Assembly: GCA_963817015.1 (NCBI GenBank)
Contig: CAWFMV010000014.1
Location: 62,001 to 126,000, forward strand
DNA from: VAZQ01 sp963817015
GTDB lineage: Bacteria > Pseudomonadota > Alphaproteobacteria > Rhizobiales > Xanthobacteraceae
DNA length: 64,000 nt
Direction: 5' to 3'
Under the pieces are notes generated by a model. It saw nothing but the letters and a program-made list of their open reading frames with translations. It was not told the origin of the DNA and ran no database searches. A program made the position numbers and the translations under genes. Below are positions 28,359 to 38,308 of this stretch, piece by piece (within the stretch, counting starts at the first letter, position 1; each line of letters begins with the position of its first letter).

Positions 28359-29429
28359 TCATCGCTTGGCCACGTAGCGGTTCCAGTGGCCCAGCAGGCG
28401 CTTCGCCACGTCCGGCGGCGCATCGTTGTAGGTGACGATCTTGATGCTCGTCGGGCAGGTAGGGATGCTTGAGCGCGACCGGCCCGCGCAGCAGCGTCGC
28501 GACGTAAGCTCTGGCTTTCCTGGGTCAGCGTCCAGTCGGTCCACAGCGCGGCCGCGTAGGGGCGCGGTGGTGTTGCGATTGATGACCGCAACGCCGGCGA
28601 AGCCCATGACCGGCGCCGAATAGACGATCGCATAGGGCGCCGACCGGTTTTTCCGCTGCACGCTGATGCCGTGATAGAGATAGTTGTCGCCCTGCACCAT
28701 GTGGTCGCCGGCCAGCATCAGCTCGATGCGCTGGGTGTGGCCGCGCTGGATGATCGGATCGTTGTCGCCGATGCATTTGAGGAGCTTCTCGGTCGCCTCC
28801 TCGCCCAGCATGGCATAGAGGCCGGAGAGATAGCGGTCCTCGGCCGGATCGAACGAGACGCTGCCCTTGAAGAACGGATTGCACAGGTCGGTCCACTGCG
28901 TCGGAACCTTGTCCTTCGGCACGAGGCGCGAATTGTAGGAGATGCCGTGCTCGCTCCAGTACCACGGCGTCCAGCGGCTCTCCGGATCGATGAAGCCGCG
29001 ATAGGGCGGCAGCAGCGCCGCGACTGCGGGCGTGGGATAGCGCGCCACCATGTTCTTGGCGATGAGCGTCGTGATGTCGGGCAGCGCGATGTTGATCACG
29101 TCGGTGAGATGGCGCCCGGCGGTCTCCTCCGCATAGAGCCGCTCGGCGGCGTCCTGCGAGCCGATGTCGCCTTCGAGCTCGACGTTGAGAAACGGAAAGC
29201 GCTTCTTGAACAGCGCGACGTGATCGACGCTCAGATTGCCGCGCATGGTGTGGATGAGAACGAGCTTGCCCTCGCGCCGGGCGCCGTCCTCGATGCGCTT
29301 CTGCCGCTCGGCGGCGGGAAGCTTCGCCAGCTCGGCATAGATCTGGTCGGGCGAGGTCTGGGCGTCGACGCTCGTGGGTAGCCACAAGGCTGCGCCAGCC
29401 GCAAGCGCGGCAATCGCCAGTCTCCTCAT
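28359..29429 (-). CDS. ABC importer solute-binding protein, FbpA/AfuA-like (three frameshifts)
   Basis: Periplasmic binding protein of the family 1 / ferric type, 356 codons after three extra bases near 28558, 28510 and 28457 are removed. The signal peptide ends TSVDA (about residue 23). Family-like segments include GKLVLIHTMRGNLSVDHVAL, GRHLTDVINIALPD and WYWSEHGISYNSRLVP. The usual tyrosine pair of iron binders is not evident in the expected place, so an organic ligand is quite possible. It heads the importer unit. Both the first GTG (29438) and the ATG at 29429 are possible starts; I use the ATG because the signal peptide begins there. Confidence 0.75.
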   Translation of the reverse strand: MRRLAIAALAAGAALWLPTSVDAQTSPDQIYAELAKLPAAERQKRIEDGARREGKLVLIHTMRGNLSVDHVALFKKRFPFLNVELEGDIGSQDAAERLYAEETAGRHLTDVINIALPDITTLIAKNMVARYPTPAVAALLPPYRGFIDPESRWTPWYWSEHGISYNSRLVPKDKVPTQWTDLCNPFFKGSVSFDPAEDRYLSGLYAMLGEEATEKLLKCIGDNDPIIQRGHTQRIELMLAGDHMVQGDNYLYHGISVQRKNRSAPYAIVYSAPVMGFAGVAVINRNTTAPLRGRAVDRLDADPGKPELTSRRCCAGRSRSSIPTCPTSIKIVTYNDAPPDVAKRLLGHWNRYVAKR

Positions 29430-29489
29430 ATCGCCCACCTACCGCGTTCGTGCGCCGCATCGATCGTTCGTGAAAATCTACAATGGATG

Positions 29490-29602
29490 TCTGGCCCGCG
29501 AAAGCGGGCATCCAGTCACACGATCTGATCAACTCGCCTTCCGTTCGTCCCCGCGAAAGCGGGGACCCAAATAGGCTGGATTCCCGCTTGCGCGGGAATG
29601 AA
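29490..29602. repeat. REP-like palindromes, composite (family A)
   Basis: A half-copy 'ctggcccgcgaaagcgggca' at 29490 is followed by a full pair, 'gtccccgcgaaagcggggac' and 'ttcccgcttgcgcgggaa', ending at 29602. It lies between the importer's binding protein and the second deacetylase. Confidence 0.65.
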
Positions 29603-29647
29603 CGGAGACTGTAGCCCGGTCGGCGATCCCGGCCGCGCAATTTTTCC

Positions 29648-30529
29648 TCAATCCAGCGGCCGATACGGCTCCGCCGGCAGGTTCGAGGACGACAGCAGAT
29701 AGTCGGCGACCTCGCGCCGCAGTCGGGATCCAGACCTCGTCCTGATACTGCTTCACGTAGCGGATCATCTGCTCGAAGCGCGACCGCGATGTTGGGCCGC
29801 CCGCCCAGCTCGGCGTGCACGATCACGTCCATGGCGCCGGCGCGGCCGCGCAGCGCCTCCTGGTAGATGAAGTCGAACGAGGTCTTGAAGCCCTCGAAGA
29901 TAGGTCGATGGCATTGCCGAGCCCGCCCGACCAGGCGCGCCAGTCGTTGGCATAGTTGAGCTTGGGGATCACCGCGATGCGCTTGCCGTTCGACGTCCGC
30001 CACATAGGGCACGTCGTCGTCGAAGGCGTCGCCGAACCAGCGATAGCCTTCCTCCGCCAGGATGCCGAGCGTGTCCGGCGTGTGCAGGTTGCCTGGCCCG
30101 GCCCAGCCGACCGGGCGCACGCCGACGCATTCCTCGATCACGCGCGTGCAGCCGCGCACCTCCTCGCGCTGCTGCTCGGGCGAGAGATCGGTCATGTGAT
30201 GGTCGTTGGTCATGCCGTGGCTTGCGATCTCGTGGCCGGCCTGGTGCAAGGCCTTGATCGTCTCCGGCCATTTCTCGACCGCGAGCCCGTTGGCGCCGAT
30301 GGTCGCCGTGATGCCGGTGCGGTCGAACAGGTCCATCAGCCGCCAGATGCCGACCGCGCCGCCGTAATTGGCATGCGACAGCGAGGCGACGTTGACCGGG
30401 ATCTTGGAGCTTCTTCTTGAAGCGGCCGCTCTTGCGAAACGCCTCATAGGCGACCCGGAAGGTGCAGCAGACCAGCTGGCCGTCCGGCCATTGCAATGTC
30501 GGCTGCGGCCACTGCACGCCACGATGCAT
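29648..30529 (-). CDS. polysaccharide deacetylase family protein, PuuE-like, paralogue 2 (multiple frameshifts)
   Basis: Second PuuE-like NodB-fold protein, about 292 residues when repaired. It shares with the gene at 21294 the segments NVASLSHANYGGAVGIWRLM, AGHEIASHGMTNDHHMTDLS, PVGWAGPGNLHTPDTLGILA and IVHAELGGRP, and ends NLPAEPYRPLD. Like its paralogue it lacks the TFDDG zinc motif (the strand reads CTFRVAYEAF). About six frame breaks occur (near 30412, 30000, 29905, 29785 and 29730 among others); the one near 29790 is an extra G at the same homologous place as in the paralogue. ATG 30529 follows a GGGAGGAAG site. It follows the SLATT-like gene on the same strand by 20 bases. Confidence 0.7.
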
Positions 30530-30549
30530 TGCTTCCTCCCTGTTGTGTC

Positions 30550-32449
30550 TTACGCCGGCAAGGTCAGGCGCTTGCGGCCGTAGAGGTCCTGCCAGGCTGC
30601 AATGTCCTCCGACAGCACGCGCGCCGTCGCGATCAGCAGCTCCGCGGTGTCGTCGAGGCTCGCATCGCCCTTGTTCGGTTCGGGCGTAGTCGTCGCTCAG
30701 CCCGGCGAGCTGGTCGAGCGTGCGCGCCGAGCGGTTCGCGGACTCCTCGAAATCGCCATGCACCCGGATGCCGGCGACCGCCGCGCCGAGCGCCGGCAGG
30801 CCTGCGCTCAGGAATGTCAGGAATGGCTTGGCCGCAAACAGAAACGTCTCGATCGGCGAGGTTGCCACCATGCGATCGAGCCCGAACAGCGCGAGAAAAA
30901 TGGTGAGGATCACGGACGTGAGCACGAAGCAGCCGATGCCGAGCCGGTGCAGGAAATGGTCGACCTCGTGGGCGCGCTCGATATTGTGCCGGTTATAGGC
31001 GAGCTGTCCGTGCGGCCCGTCGATCTCTTCCTTGAAGGTCGCGGCCAGCAGGGCCCGCCGATAGCGGCCGTCGAGGAGTGCGGCCGGCAGGCCGATCTCA
31101 CGCATGGTCGCGCGCGCGTACCAGAGCATCCAGGGGGCATCGCGGCCGTCTGGCGCGTTGGTCTGCGTGCGGCCGAACTCGCCCACATAGGCAAGAAAGC
31201 GGCCGTGGCGCAACATTTCGGCGAGCGCACGGTAGTTGAGCCAGCGCTCGTGCCAGCGCCGATTGAGCCCGCGCCACACGATCAGGATGATGATGCCGAT
31301 GACAATCAGCTCGCAGGTGACGAAGATGGCCTTGGTGCCAAGCACCTGACGCGCAGGCGTCTGCGGATCGTCATGGATGAACACGGTGCCGAGCGCGATG
31401 AACACCGCGACCGCGGACAGGAAATAGCAAAGCACATAGGCGCTGCGATAAAGGTGCGAATAGTGGACCGCGAGCATGTCCGCCCAGGCGTGGCGCGGCG
31501 CCAGCACCGCGCCGATGCGCTCGCGCAGGTTGGCGGCGGCCGGCGCCGACGCCAGGAACGAATCCCAATCGCGGCAGCGCTGCTCGAGCGACGGCAACGA
31601 AAGCGTAACGCGCGGCATCAGGCCGCGCGCGACGCGTCGCAATGCGTCATAGGCGGTGAACCAGCTGCGCCGCTTCCAGTGCTCGCCGAGATAGCGCTCG
31701 AGGCCGGCACGGGCCGAATTGGGCGCGGGCGAGCGCTCAGGTGCTGCGAGATCTGGCGCAAGCACGGCCGTCAGCGCCGTGTCGTTCCATTCGAAGGCTG
31801 CCGCCTGCGGATCGCCCACGGTCGGCGTGCGGGTGATGAGCCTGGGAGGCTCGTCATTCTCCGTCGAGAGCCAGACCACCGGAATGCCACCGGCCGCCGC
31901 CTCGCGCACGACCGCGCCGGTGCCGCCGGCCTTGGGTGGCTTGCCGTCCCAGACCGCGACCAGGATGTCGATCTGGCGCAGCATGAAGCCGCCGGCTTCG
32001 GCGTAGCCCTGCTCGCGTGAGCCGGACGGAGTCGGAAGCTCAGTGACCGCAGCAGCTTTTGCGAGGCTTTGGCGAAATTCGTCGCGCACATCCCTGCCGT
32101 CGCCGGAGGCCGAGGCCGCAAAGTCCCGCAGATAGTCGTCACGCGGGAACGGCAGGATCGCCTCGATCCGCCAGCCGGCCGGGCAGGTGGCGACCGCGAT
32201 CTGGTCGGCACCCTCGGCAAATCCGCAGATCAGACGGAAGGCGGCCGGCTCATCCGCATAGAGCGGCGCGCCTTTCGCCAGGATGGTGGACGCCGCCCGT
32301 TCGATCGCGTCGAACACTTCCGGCAATTGCGTGCGGATGCGCGTCGCGACCGCGCCGGCGAGCTTGTTGGGGCGATGCCCAGTGACACCGACGCGCAGCG
32401 TCAGGCGCGGCTTCGGGGGATGCTGGCTCAGCGAGGAGTCGGACGGCAT
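30550..32449 (-). CDS. SLOG-like sensor fused to a four-helix membrane (SLATT-like) domain (one frameshift)
   Basis: A 632-residue protein with two parts. Residues 1-220 form a Rossmann-like domain: LRVGVTGHRPNKL, then ICGFAEGADQIAV, the pattern of SLOG/LSDAT nucleotide-binding domains. The C-terminal half has two pairs of membrane helices (YVLCYFLSAVAVFIALGTVF, IFVTCELIVIGIIILIVW, IGCFVLTSVILTIFLALF, FLTFLSAGLPALGAAVAG) and the connecting WLNYRALAEMLRHGRFL, which resembles the SLATT/DUF4231 signature. Such fusions have been predicted to be membrane effectors that open after binding a nucleotide signal in defence systems. One extra base near 30680 shifts the last 40 codons; the repaired end is YGRKRLTLPA. 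No nucleotidyltransferase gene is adjacent. Family assignment is by motif only. Confidence 0.65.
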
Positions 32450-32545
32450 TGGTCTTACCGCAGCAAGAGTCACGGCGCCTGGTATCGCGCCCCAAGAGGA
32501 GAGCGCACAATAACAAGCGCCGCACCGTTGCGCAGCAATTGATGA

Positions 32546-33331
32546 TCAACGTCTCGGCCGGCCGGTCCGCGCGATCGCTTCCGACTTGAGCAGTTCCCAG
32601 ATGCGGTCGGTCCCGTGTCCCGGCCGATGCGTCGTCTGGCTCGACTCCATGATGGCGGCTTCCTCGGGCGCGAGGTAGTTGATCGGGCCGCCCAGCATCT
32701 TGGCCTGCAGCAGCAGCTTGGCATTGGCCTCGGTGTAGACCGCGCGATAGACCGCCATGCGCACGCTCGCGCCGACCACCGCATTGCCATGGCCGCGCAA
32801 CAGCACCACCGAGTTCTTGCCGAGCTTCTCGGCGAGCGCTCTGCCAAGCTTGCGGTCGGAGATGAGAAGGTTGGTCCAGCCGGCCGCGTCGCGGGTGTCG
32901 AACAGCGGCACCTCGGGATAGAAGAACGCGGCGCGGATCGGCTTCAGCGGCACGTTGGTGACCGTGAACGGCACCACCGTGGGCGAATGGCTGTGCACGA
33001 CGCCGTTCACATCTGGCCGTGCCAGGTAGATCTCGGAATGGATGAAGCGCTCGGAATAGATCGGCCGTCCGTCGTCGCGGATCGGCTCGCCGTCCATGCC
33101 GAACTCCATGATGTCCGACGGCTCGACCAGGCCCGGCGCCCGCGCCCGCGACATCAGGAAGCGCTCGGGATTGCGCGGATCGCGTCCGCTGACATGGCCA
33201 TAGCCGTCGACCACGCCCTGGTCGTAGAGAATCCGGTTGCCCATCACGAGATCGTCGATCACCGCCTTGTACTCGGCGCTTGCTCCGCCCTTGCGGCTGG
33301 TGCCGGCGGCGCGTTTTACCTTCTTGGCCAT
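32546..33331 (-). CDS. class II aldolase/adducin family protein
   Basis: Intact 261-residue cytoplasmic protein of the class II (zinc) aldolase group, the family of fuculose-phosphate aldolase, ribulose-5-phosphate 4-epimerase and many decarboxylase-like members. Zinc ligands are visible as HSHS in VVHSHSPTVVPF and a third His in LLRGHGNAVVG. The N-terminal GYGHVSGRDP matches the substrate-binding loop. The start ATG at 33331 has a GGAAGG site; the same frame runs on upstream but there encodes part of MmgE/PrpD by chance read-through of a frame break. The gene follows MmgE/PrpD by 11 bases, suggesting an operon for breakdown of a branched hydroxy acid. Confidence 0.85.
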   Translation of the reverse strand: MAKKVKRAAGTSRKGGASAEYKAVIDDLVMGNRILYDQGVVDGYGHVSGRDPRNPERFLMSRARAPGLVEPSDIMEFGMDGEPIRDDGRPIYSERFIHSEIYLARPDVNGVVHSHSPTVVPFTVTNVPLKPIRAAFFYPEVPLFDTRDAAGWTNLLISDRKLGRALAEKLGKNSVVLLRGHGNAVVGASVRMAVYRAVYTEANAKLLLQAKMLGGPINYLAPEEAAIMESSQTTHRPGHGTDRIWELLKSEAIARTGRPRR

Positions 33332-33342
33332 GGTTTCCTTCC

Positions 33343-34693
33343 CTATTGGGCGAACAGCATCTCGACCGCCGCGGGCGTGCTTGCGAAAGCCTTGGCGACC
33401 GCCTTGCAGGACTTCGCGGTCCTTGAGCCCGGCAAGCCCGAGCGCGATCAGGTCCGAGCCCGCCCGCGTGCCGCCGGCCTGCGTGAAGATTTGATTGGCT
33501 TTGTCCTTGAGCGCGGCATCATCGAGCGGCCGCGACGGATCGCCATATGCAGCGGTGACGCGCTTGCGAATGGTCGTGCCCTTGGCGTTGACCTCGATCT
33601 CGGCCGGGAAATGCGCCGGAAAGTCCGGCAGCAGGCTTTCGTCGGGCACGACCTCGACCTTGCCGGCGAGCGCGAGCACAGCTGCTTCCTGCATCGCGCT
33701 CGCGCGCTCGATGTCGTAGAGGCGCTCGCGCCTGAACGCGGCGAGCCCGAGCTGATAGGCGGCGCTCACGATGGTGGAGGAGCGCGCGCCTGCTTCCGGC
33801 TTGGTCGCGATCATGCGCGCATAGGGCGGCGGCACGCGCACCGTCACCTTGTCGATCGTGTCCGGTGCAACGCCGCCGTCGATCGACCGCCATCAGCGCT
33901 TCGGTTGCGGCGACCGCCTGCTTGGCCGAGCAGAACGGCTTGAGGCTGAGCTGCGCATAGATGCTGCCGCGCCCGAGATCGGCGGTGAGCGCTTTGGGAT
34001 CGGCGTTCGAGGCCGTGCGCGTCGCGCAGCCATGGACCGTCGAGCAGGTCGGGATCGCCGCCAACGCCTTCGCGCGCGGCCTGCGCGGCCCGCACGCCGT
34101 CGGCGACCGCCATGCCGAGAATGACCGATCGGCCGGGAACACGACCCTGGAAGCGCCCCGATCGCCCGGCCGTGCGCATCAGGGCGAGCGAGAGCGCGTG
34201 TGCGGTCGCGTCCTCGCTCAGCTTGCCGATGCGTGCCGCGATCGCGGCGGCGGCGAGCGGGGCACAGAAATAGGTCGGCCACACCCCGCGATAGAGCACG
34301 CGCGCGCCGTCGATCGCGACGCCGAGCCGCACCAACAGCTCGGTGCCAACCCAGAGCGCGCTTGCGACCTGCACGGGATCGCTGATCCCGCCGGCGTGCG
34401 CGAGCGCGAACGCGGTCGGCACCGTCACCGAGCTTGGCGTCGTGCAGGAGGGCGTGTGGATGTCGTCGATCTCGGTGTGCCGCACCACCGCGGCCTGCAT
34501 GCCGATCGCGTCGGCGAGCGAGCTCGCCGACATCACGTAGCGCAGCTCGCGGCCTTCCCCGGTCCAGGCCCCGACCGCGGCTGCGAGCAGCGTGTCGGCG
34601 GCGTGCCGGCGCTGGATCGCGCGTTCGCGCCTCGGGCAGCGACGTGACGGAAGCGCCGCACACGAAGGCGGCAAGATCGCGCAGCACGCTCAT
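33343..34693 (-). CDS. MmgE/PrpD family protein (frameshifted)
   Basis: Member of the MmgE/PrpD family (2-methylcitrate dehydratase, iminodisuccinate epimerase and cis-aconitate decarboxylase group). Pieces in order: MSVLRDLAAFVCG, HAADTLLAAAVGAWTGEGR, HTEIDDIHTPSCTTPSSVTV, LGRGSIYAQLSLKPFCSAKQ and IVSAAYQLGLAAF. The HTEIDDIH and KPFCSAKQ segments are typical of the active-site lid. About four insertions (near 34630, 34045, 33885 and 33410) break the frame; after repair about 448 residues end ...STPAAVEMLFAQ, with a stop at 33343. It follows an M24-like gene and precedes a class II aldolase. The substrate is probably a tricarboxylate or other hydroxy acid. Confidence 0.75.
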
Positions 34694-34716
34694 GGAACGA
34701 CACTCACGAACACAGC

Positions 34717-35865
34717 TCATTGCAGCTTGGATGCGGGCGACACGTGCAGCAGCTCCGATCCCGTTGGCGTGATCGCCACCATGGCGGACGTGAGGGCGCC
34801 GCCGGCCTGCGGATCGTAGCCACCGACCGCGAGCGAATAGACGTCGCCGGGCTTGAGCGTGTGGCTGCTATCGCTCCGAATCTCGCCGCCTTCGTTGAGC
34901 GAAAACCCGATGCGGCGGCCGACGCTGCCGCTCAGCACCGGGTGCAGTGCATAGGGAGCGAGCGCCGCAGTCGCCGTGGCATGAAGCTCGGCCGCGCTGG
35001 CGCCGGGCTTGGCGAGCTCCAGCAGCATGCGCAGAGCCGCCTGCGCGCGACCCTCGATCTCGCTTGCGCGCCGCGCACCGGTCACGAACAGGTCGGCCCA
35101 ATAGCCCCCGTGCTTGACCGCGATATAGCCCGCCATGCCGGACAGCTTGTCGGCCTGCGGCTCGAACGCGCCGCGGAACGGCGCGAGCGTGCGGCCGCCG
35201 TCGAAGCTCACCAGCGTGCGCACGTCCTGCGCCGCCATCATGCGGGCGGTGCGCTCGGCCGCGAGCGCGGCGGTCTCGATGCCCTTGCCGAGCCGCCATG
35301 GCTCGACGAAGGCTGCGCCCGCCGCCTGCACCAGCCGCGAGGCGGCGCGGATCTGCGACAGCTCGCGCGGCCGTGTCGTTCGGACGCCCGCGACCGCCTC
35401 GTCGGCTGCCTGCAGGCTGAAGCGGTTGCCCAGGCTCTTCTGCAGCGAGGCAAACAGCGGCGGCCGCATCAGCTCGAAGCCGACGCTGCCGATCGCGCCC
35501 TCGCCAGCGATCTTGGCGAGCCAGGGATCGAACGCGCTCTCCCAGTTCCAGCCGGAGTGGACGTCAGGGATCCACGTCATCAGCTTCATCGCCGGCACGT
35601 CGCGCGAGCTCATCGAGATCAGGAGCCGCGGCTCGCCCTCGCGCGGAATGAGCGCCATGCCCCAGCGCAGCCTGGTTGTGTAGCCTGAGAACCAGGCAAG
35701 CGCGGAGTGCTCGGCGGCGTCGCCGTAGACCAGCACGGCCTTCCAGCCGTTGGCATCCATGAGCTGGTTGAGCGCGCCGATGCGGATCTGGAACTCATCG
35801 CGCGGAACGCGATCCTGGTCCCACACATAGGACCCGATGATGATGCAGGGCTGAACGGTGCGCAT
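34717..35865 (-). CDS. M24-family (creatinase/aminopeptidase P fold) homologue lacking metal ligands, copy 1
   Basis: Intact 382-residue protein with the creatinase N-terminal domain (VPRDEFQIRIGALNQLMDAN) and the pita-bread C-terminal domain. The five metal ligands of aminopeptidase P are mostly missing: the VDxG strand reads AVKHGG, the GHGxG helix reads GRRIGFSLNEGG and the position of the first Glu reads SLAVGGYDP. One Asp remains in GYWADLF. It is therefore more like creatinase, which works without metal, and may hydrolyse a small C-N bond or be catalytically inactive. It starts 2 bases after the stop of copy 2, in an operon with MmgE/PrpD and the aldolase. Confidence 0.75.
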   Translation of the reverse strand: MRTVQPCIIIGSYVWDQDRVPRDEFQIRIGALNQLMDANGWKAVLVYGDAAEHSALAWFSGYTTRLRWGMALIPREGEPRLLISMSSRDVPAMKLMTWIPDVHSGWNWESAFDPWLAKIAGEGAIGSVGFELMRPPLFASLQKSLGNRFSLQAADEAVAGVRTTRPRELSQIRAASRLVQAAGAAFVEPWRLGKGIETAALAAERTARMMAAQDVRTLVSFDGGRTLAPFRGAFEPQADKLSGMAGYIAVKHGGYWADLFVTGARRASEIEGRAQAALRMLLELAKPGASAAELHATATAALAPYALHPVLSGSVGRRIGFSLNEGGEIRSDSSHTLKPGDVYSLAVGGYDPQAGGALTSAMVAITPTGSELLHVSPASKLQ

Positions 35866-35867
35866 CG

Positions 35868-36991
35868 CTAAGCCGCCACGCAGTCGAGCTCGGCCACCTT
35901 GGCGGACAACGCCTTGGCGCCATCCGGCGTGATGACGACCGGCTCGCCGCACATCAGGTAGCCGGTCTCCGGGATGTACTGGTTGGGATGCATCACGAAC
36001 ACCATGCCCTGCTCGAGCCTGGTCGTCGCTCTCGACCGTGAGATCGCCGGGCAGGTCGGACGTGATACCGAGCCCGTGCCCGCGCACCCGCATGTAGGGC
36101 GGCCGGCAATAGTCGCCGTAGCCCGAAGCGCGAAAGCAGTCGTCCATGCGCGGCGGTCACGTCGCGCACGCTCGCGCCCGGCACGGCGGCCTTCTGGCCG
36201 GCGCGCATCGCGGCCTGCAGGATGGCGTATTTCTCCTGCATGAGCGCTGTGGGCTTGCCGATCACGGTGGTGCGGCAGATCTGCGCAAACTGGCCCTGAT
36301 AGCAGGGCGTGATCTCCGACAGGATGATGTCGCCGACATCGAGCACGCGGCCGCCGGCGGCGCGCACCGCGAGATTGTGCTGCGAGGCGCTCAGCAGCAG
36401 GAAATTGTCCTCGGCGCCGAGCCGCTTCATCTCGCAGTAGAGCTCGGCCGCGAGCTCGAACTCGTGCATGCCGGGCCGCACGCAAGTGAGCATGTGGGCG
36501 TAGCCCTGCTCGGCGATCGCGGTCGCCTTCTCGGAGGCCGCAAGCTCCTCCGGACTGCGGATGCGGGCAAGCTGCCGGATGAACAGCTCGTTGGCGCGGC
36601 TGTTGCCGCCGAGCGCGGCCTCGATCCGCTTGGCCAGGCCCTGCGCCAGCGTGGAGAGCCCGACGCTGACGATGGCGCGGCCGTCGAGGCGATGCTCTGC
36701 GAGCACGCTCGCGAGCGTTGCGGCGAGATCGTCGGTGCCGACGGTCTTGCTGGTGTGGGAGAGCTTGGCGGCGCGCTCGGCATCCCAGGCCGGCGTCACG
36801 ATCAGGGTCGAGGCGCCGGCGCGATCGACCACCACCGCGCTTTCGCCGATCGGCCGCACGCCCGAGAGCACGAACACCGCGTGCGATTCCAGGAACGAGT
36901 TGTGCCCGTAGTTGACGGCGACGAGCCCGTCGAGGCCCTCGTTGCCGAGGTAGCGAACTGCTTCAGCCAGTCTGTCTTTCTGCACGCCCAT
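35868..36991 (-). CDS. M24-family homologue with altered metal ligands, copy 2 (two frameshifts)
   Basis: Aminopeptidase P / creatinase fold protein, about 373 residues after removal of extra bases near 36150 and 36018. N-terminal domain: RLAEAVRYLGNEGLDGLVAV. In the catalytic domain, the usual Asp of VxxDxG is Glu (GDIILSEITP), the second Asp is Gln (GQFAQICRT), GHGLG keeps its His, and the Glu of GMVxxxEP is His (GMVFVMHPNQY). The ligand set is thus altered in a different way from copy 1. A metal-free creatinase-like reaction is possible. ATG at 36991 or GTG at 36997 could start it. It is the first gene of the minus-strand operon. Confidence 0.7.
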
Positions 36992-37092
36992 CGGCACGGA
37001 TTTGTACAGCCCCCGGCCGAAATGGCAATGGTGGGGCTCGCTTGACAGGCTGCGCCCGCCCAGCCGACGATTGCTGGCGAGAGGTGGAAGGG

Positions 37093-38151
37093 ATGCAGAT
37101 CGGTATTTTCTCCAACGGCAACCGCAACAACAAGGTCGCCAAGCTCAGCTACGACGAGGATCTCAAGGAGATCATCGTGGCTGACCGGCTCGGCATGACG
37201 GAAGCCTGGATCAGCGAGCATGGCACGTTCCTGGCCTGGCAGGCGCCCGATCAGCTGCCTTGCGCCGATCTCATGATCTGCAAGGCGGCGGCGCTCACCA
37301 AGCAGATCCGGATGGGACCGGGCATCCGGCCGGTGCCGTTCTTCCATCCGCTGCAGCTCGCGACTGACGCGGCGGTCTGCGATCACCTCACCGATGGCCG
37401 CTACATCGCCGGCTTCGGCGTCGGCATCAACGTCGCCAACAACAAGCAGCGCGGGCCGCTGCCGGCCGATCCGCGCCTGATGATGCGCGAGGCGATCGAC
37501 CTGATCTTGAAAGCCTGGTCGGCGCCGGAGCCGTTCGACTGGGATGGGCAGGTCTGGCAGGGCGAGAAGTGGCACATCATCCCGAAGCCGCTGACCGATA
37601 TCGAAGTCGGGCATCGCCTGCAGCCGCACCGACTCGACCATCGAGCTCACCGCCGAGAAGGGCTTCCTGCCGCTTGATGAGCTGGACACCCACCATGGAG
37701 CAGGTGCGCGGCATGATCGACACCTATATGCACTCGCCGCACCAGCGCGGCGCCGAAGCCCGCGCGCAGCCGGGTGCGGGTCGGACGCGTCGTCTATGTC
37801 GCGGACTCGGTGGCGCAGGCGAAGCGCGACCTGCGCGACGCCGATCTCAAGCACGCCTATGGCCGCATGCAGCACCTCGTTCCGCCGGGCGGCAGCAACG
37901 CCGACCTGACGTTCGATCGCTTCATCGACAACGGCTTCTTCATCTGCGGCGATCCTGACACGGTCTATCAGGGCATCAAGCGGTTCTATGACGATGTCGG
38001 CGGCTTCGGCACGCTCCTCATCATCGTCGGCAAGGACTGGGCGACGCTCGAGCAGCGCACGCGCTCGATGGAGCGCTTCATGGCCGAGGTCGCGCCACGG
38101 CTCGCGGCGCTTGATCCCGACAGAGCTCCGGTCGAGGCCGCATTAGCTTGA
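37093..38151 (+). CDS. LLM class flavin-dependent oxidoreductase (three frameshifts)
   Basis: Bacterial-luciferase-like FMN-dependent monooxygenase, about 351 residues once three single-base insertions (near 37605, 37670 and 37765) are removed. The N-terminus (MQIGIFSNGNR) and SEHGTFLAWQAP, IRMGPGIRPVPFFHP, GRYIAGFGVGIN and the C-terminal FFICGDPDTVYQGI are typical of the TIM-barrel family. Such enzymes take reduced flavin from a separate reductase and oxidise aliphatic, sulfonate or heterocyclic compounds. A GAGG site precedes the start. It is divergent from the M24 operon, with about 100 bases between, so the two may share control. Confidence 0.8.
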
Positions 38152-38186
38152 ACAATTCCCTGTTTCAGACGCCGGCATTTGTTGTT

Positions 38187-38295
38187 GTCGTCCCCGCGAA
38201 GGCGGGGACCCATACGCCGCAGCGCAACGGTGTGGCATTGGAAGTGACAAACCTGAATGTCGGTGGTTATGGGTCCCCGCCTTCGCGGGGACGAC
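38187..38295. repeat. REP-like extragenic palindrome (family A)
   Basis: Left arm 'gtcgtccccgcgaaggcggg' at 38187, right arm ending 'cggggacgac' at 38295. It lies just before the hydantoinase B start and after the LLM gene. Confidence 0.75.
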
Positions 38296-38308
38296 AGAGC
38301 CGAGAGCA

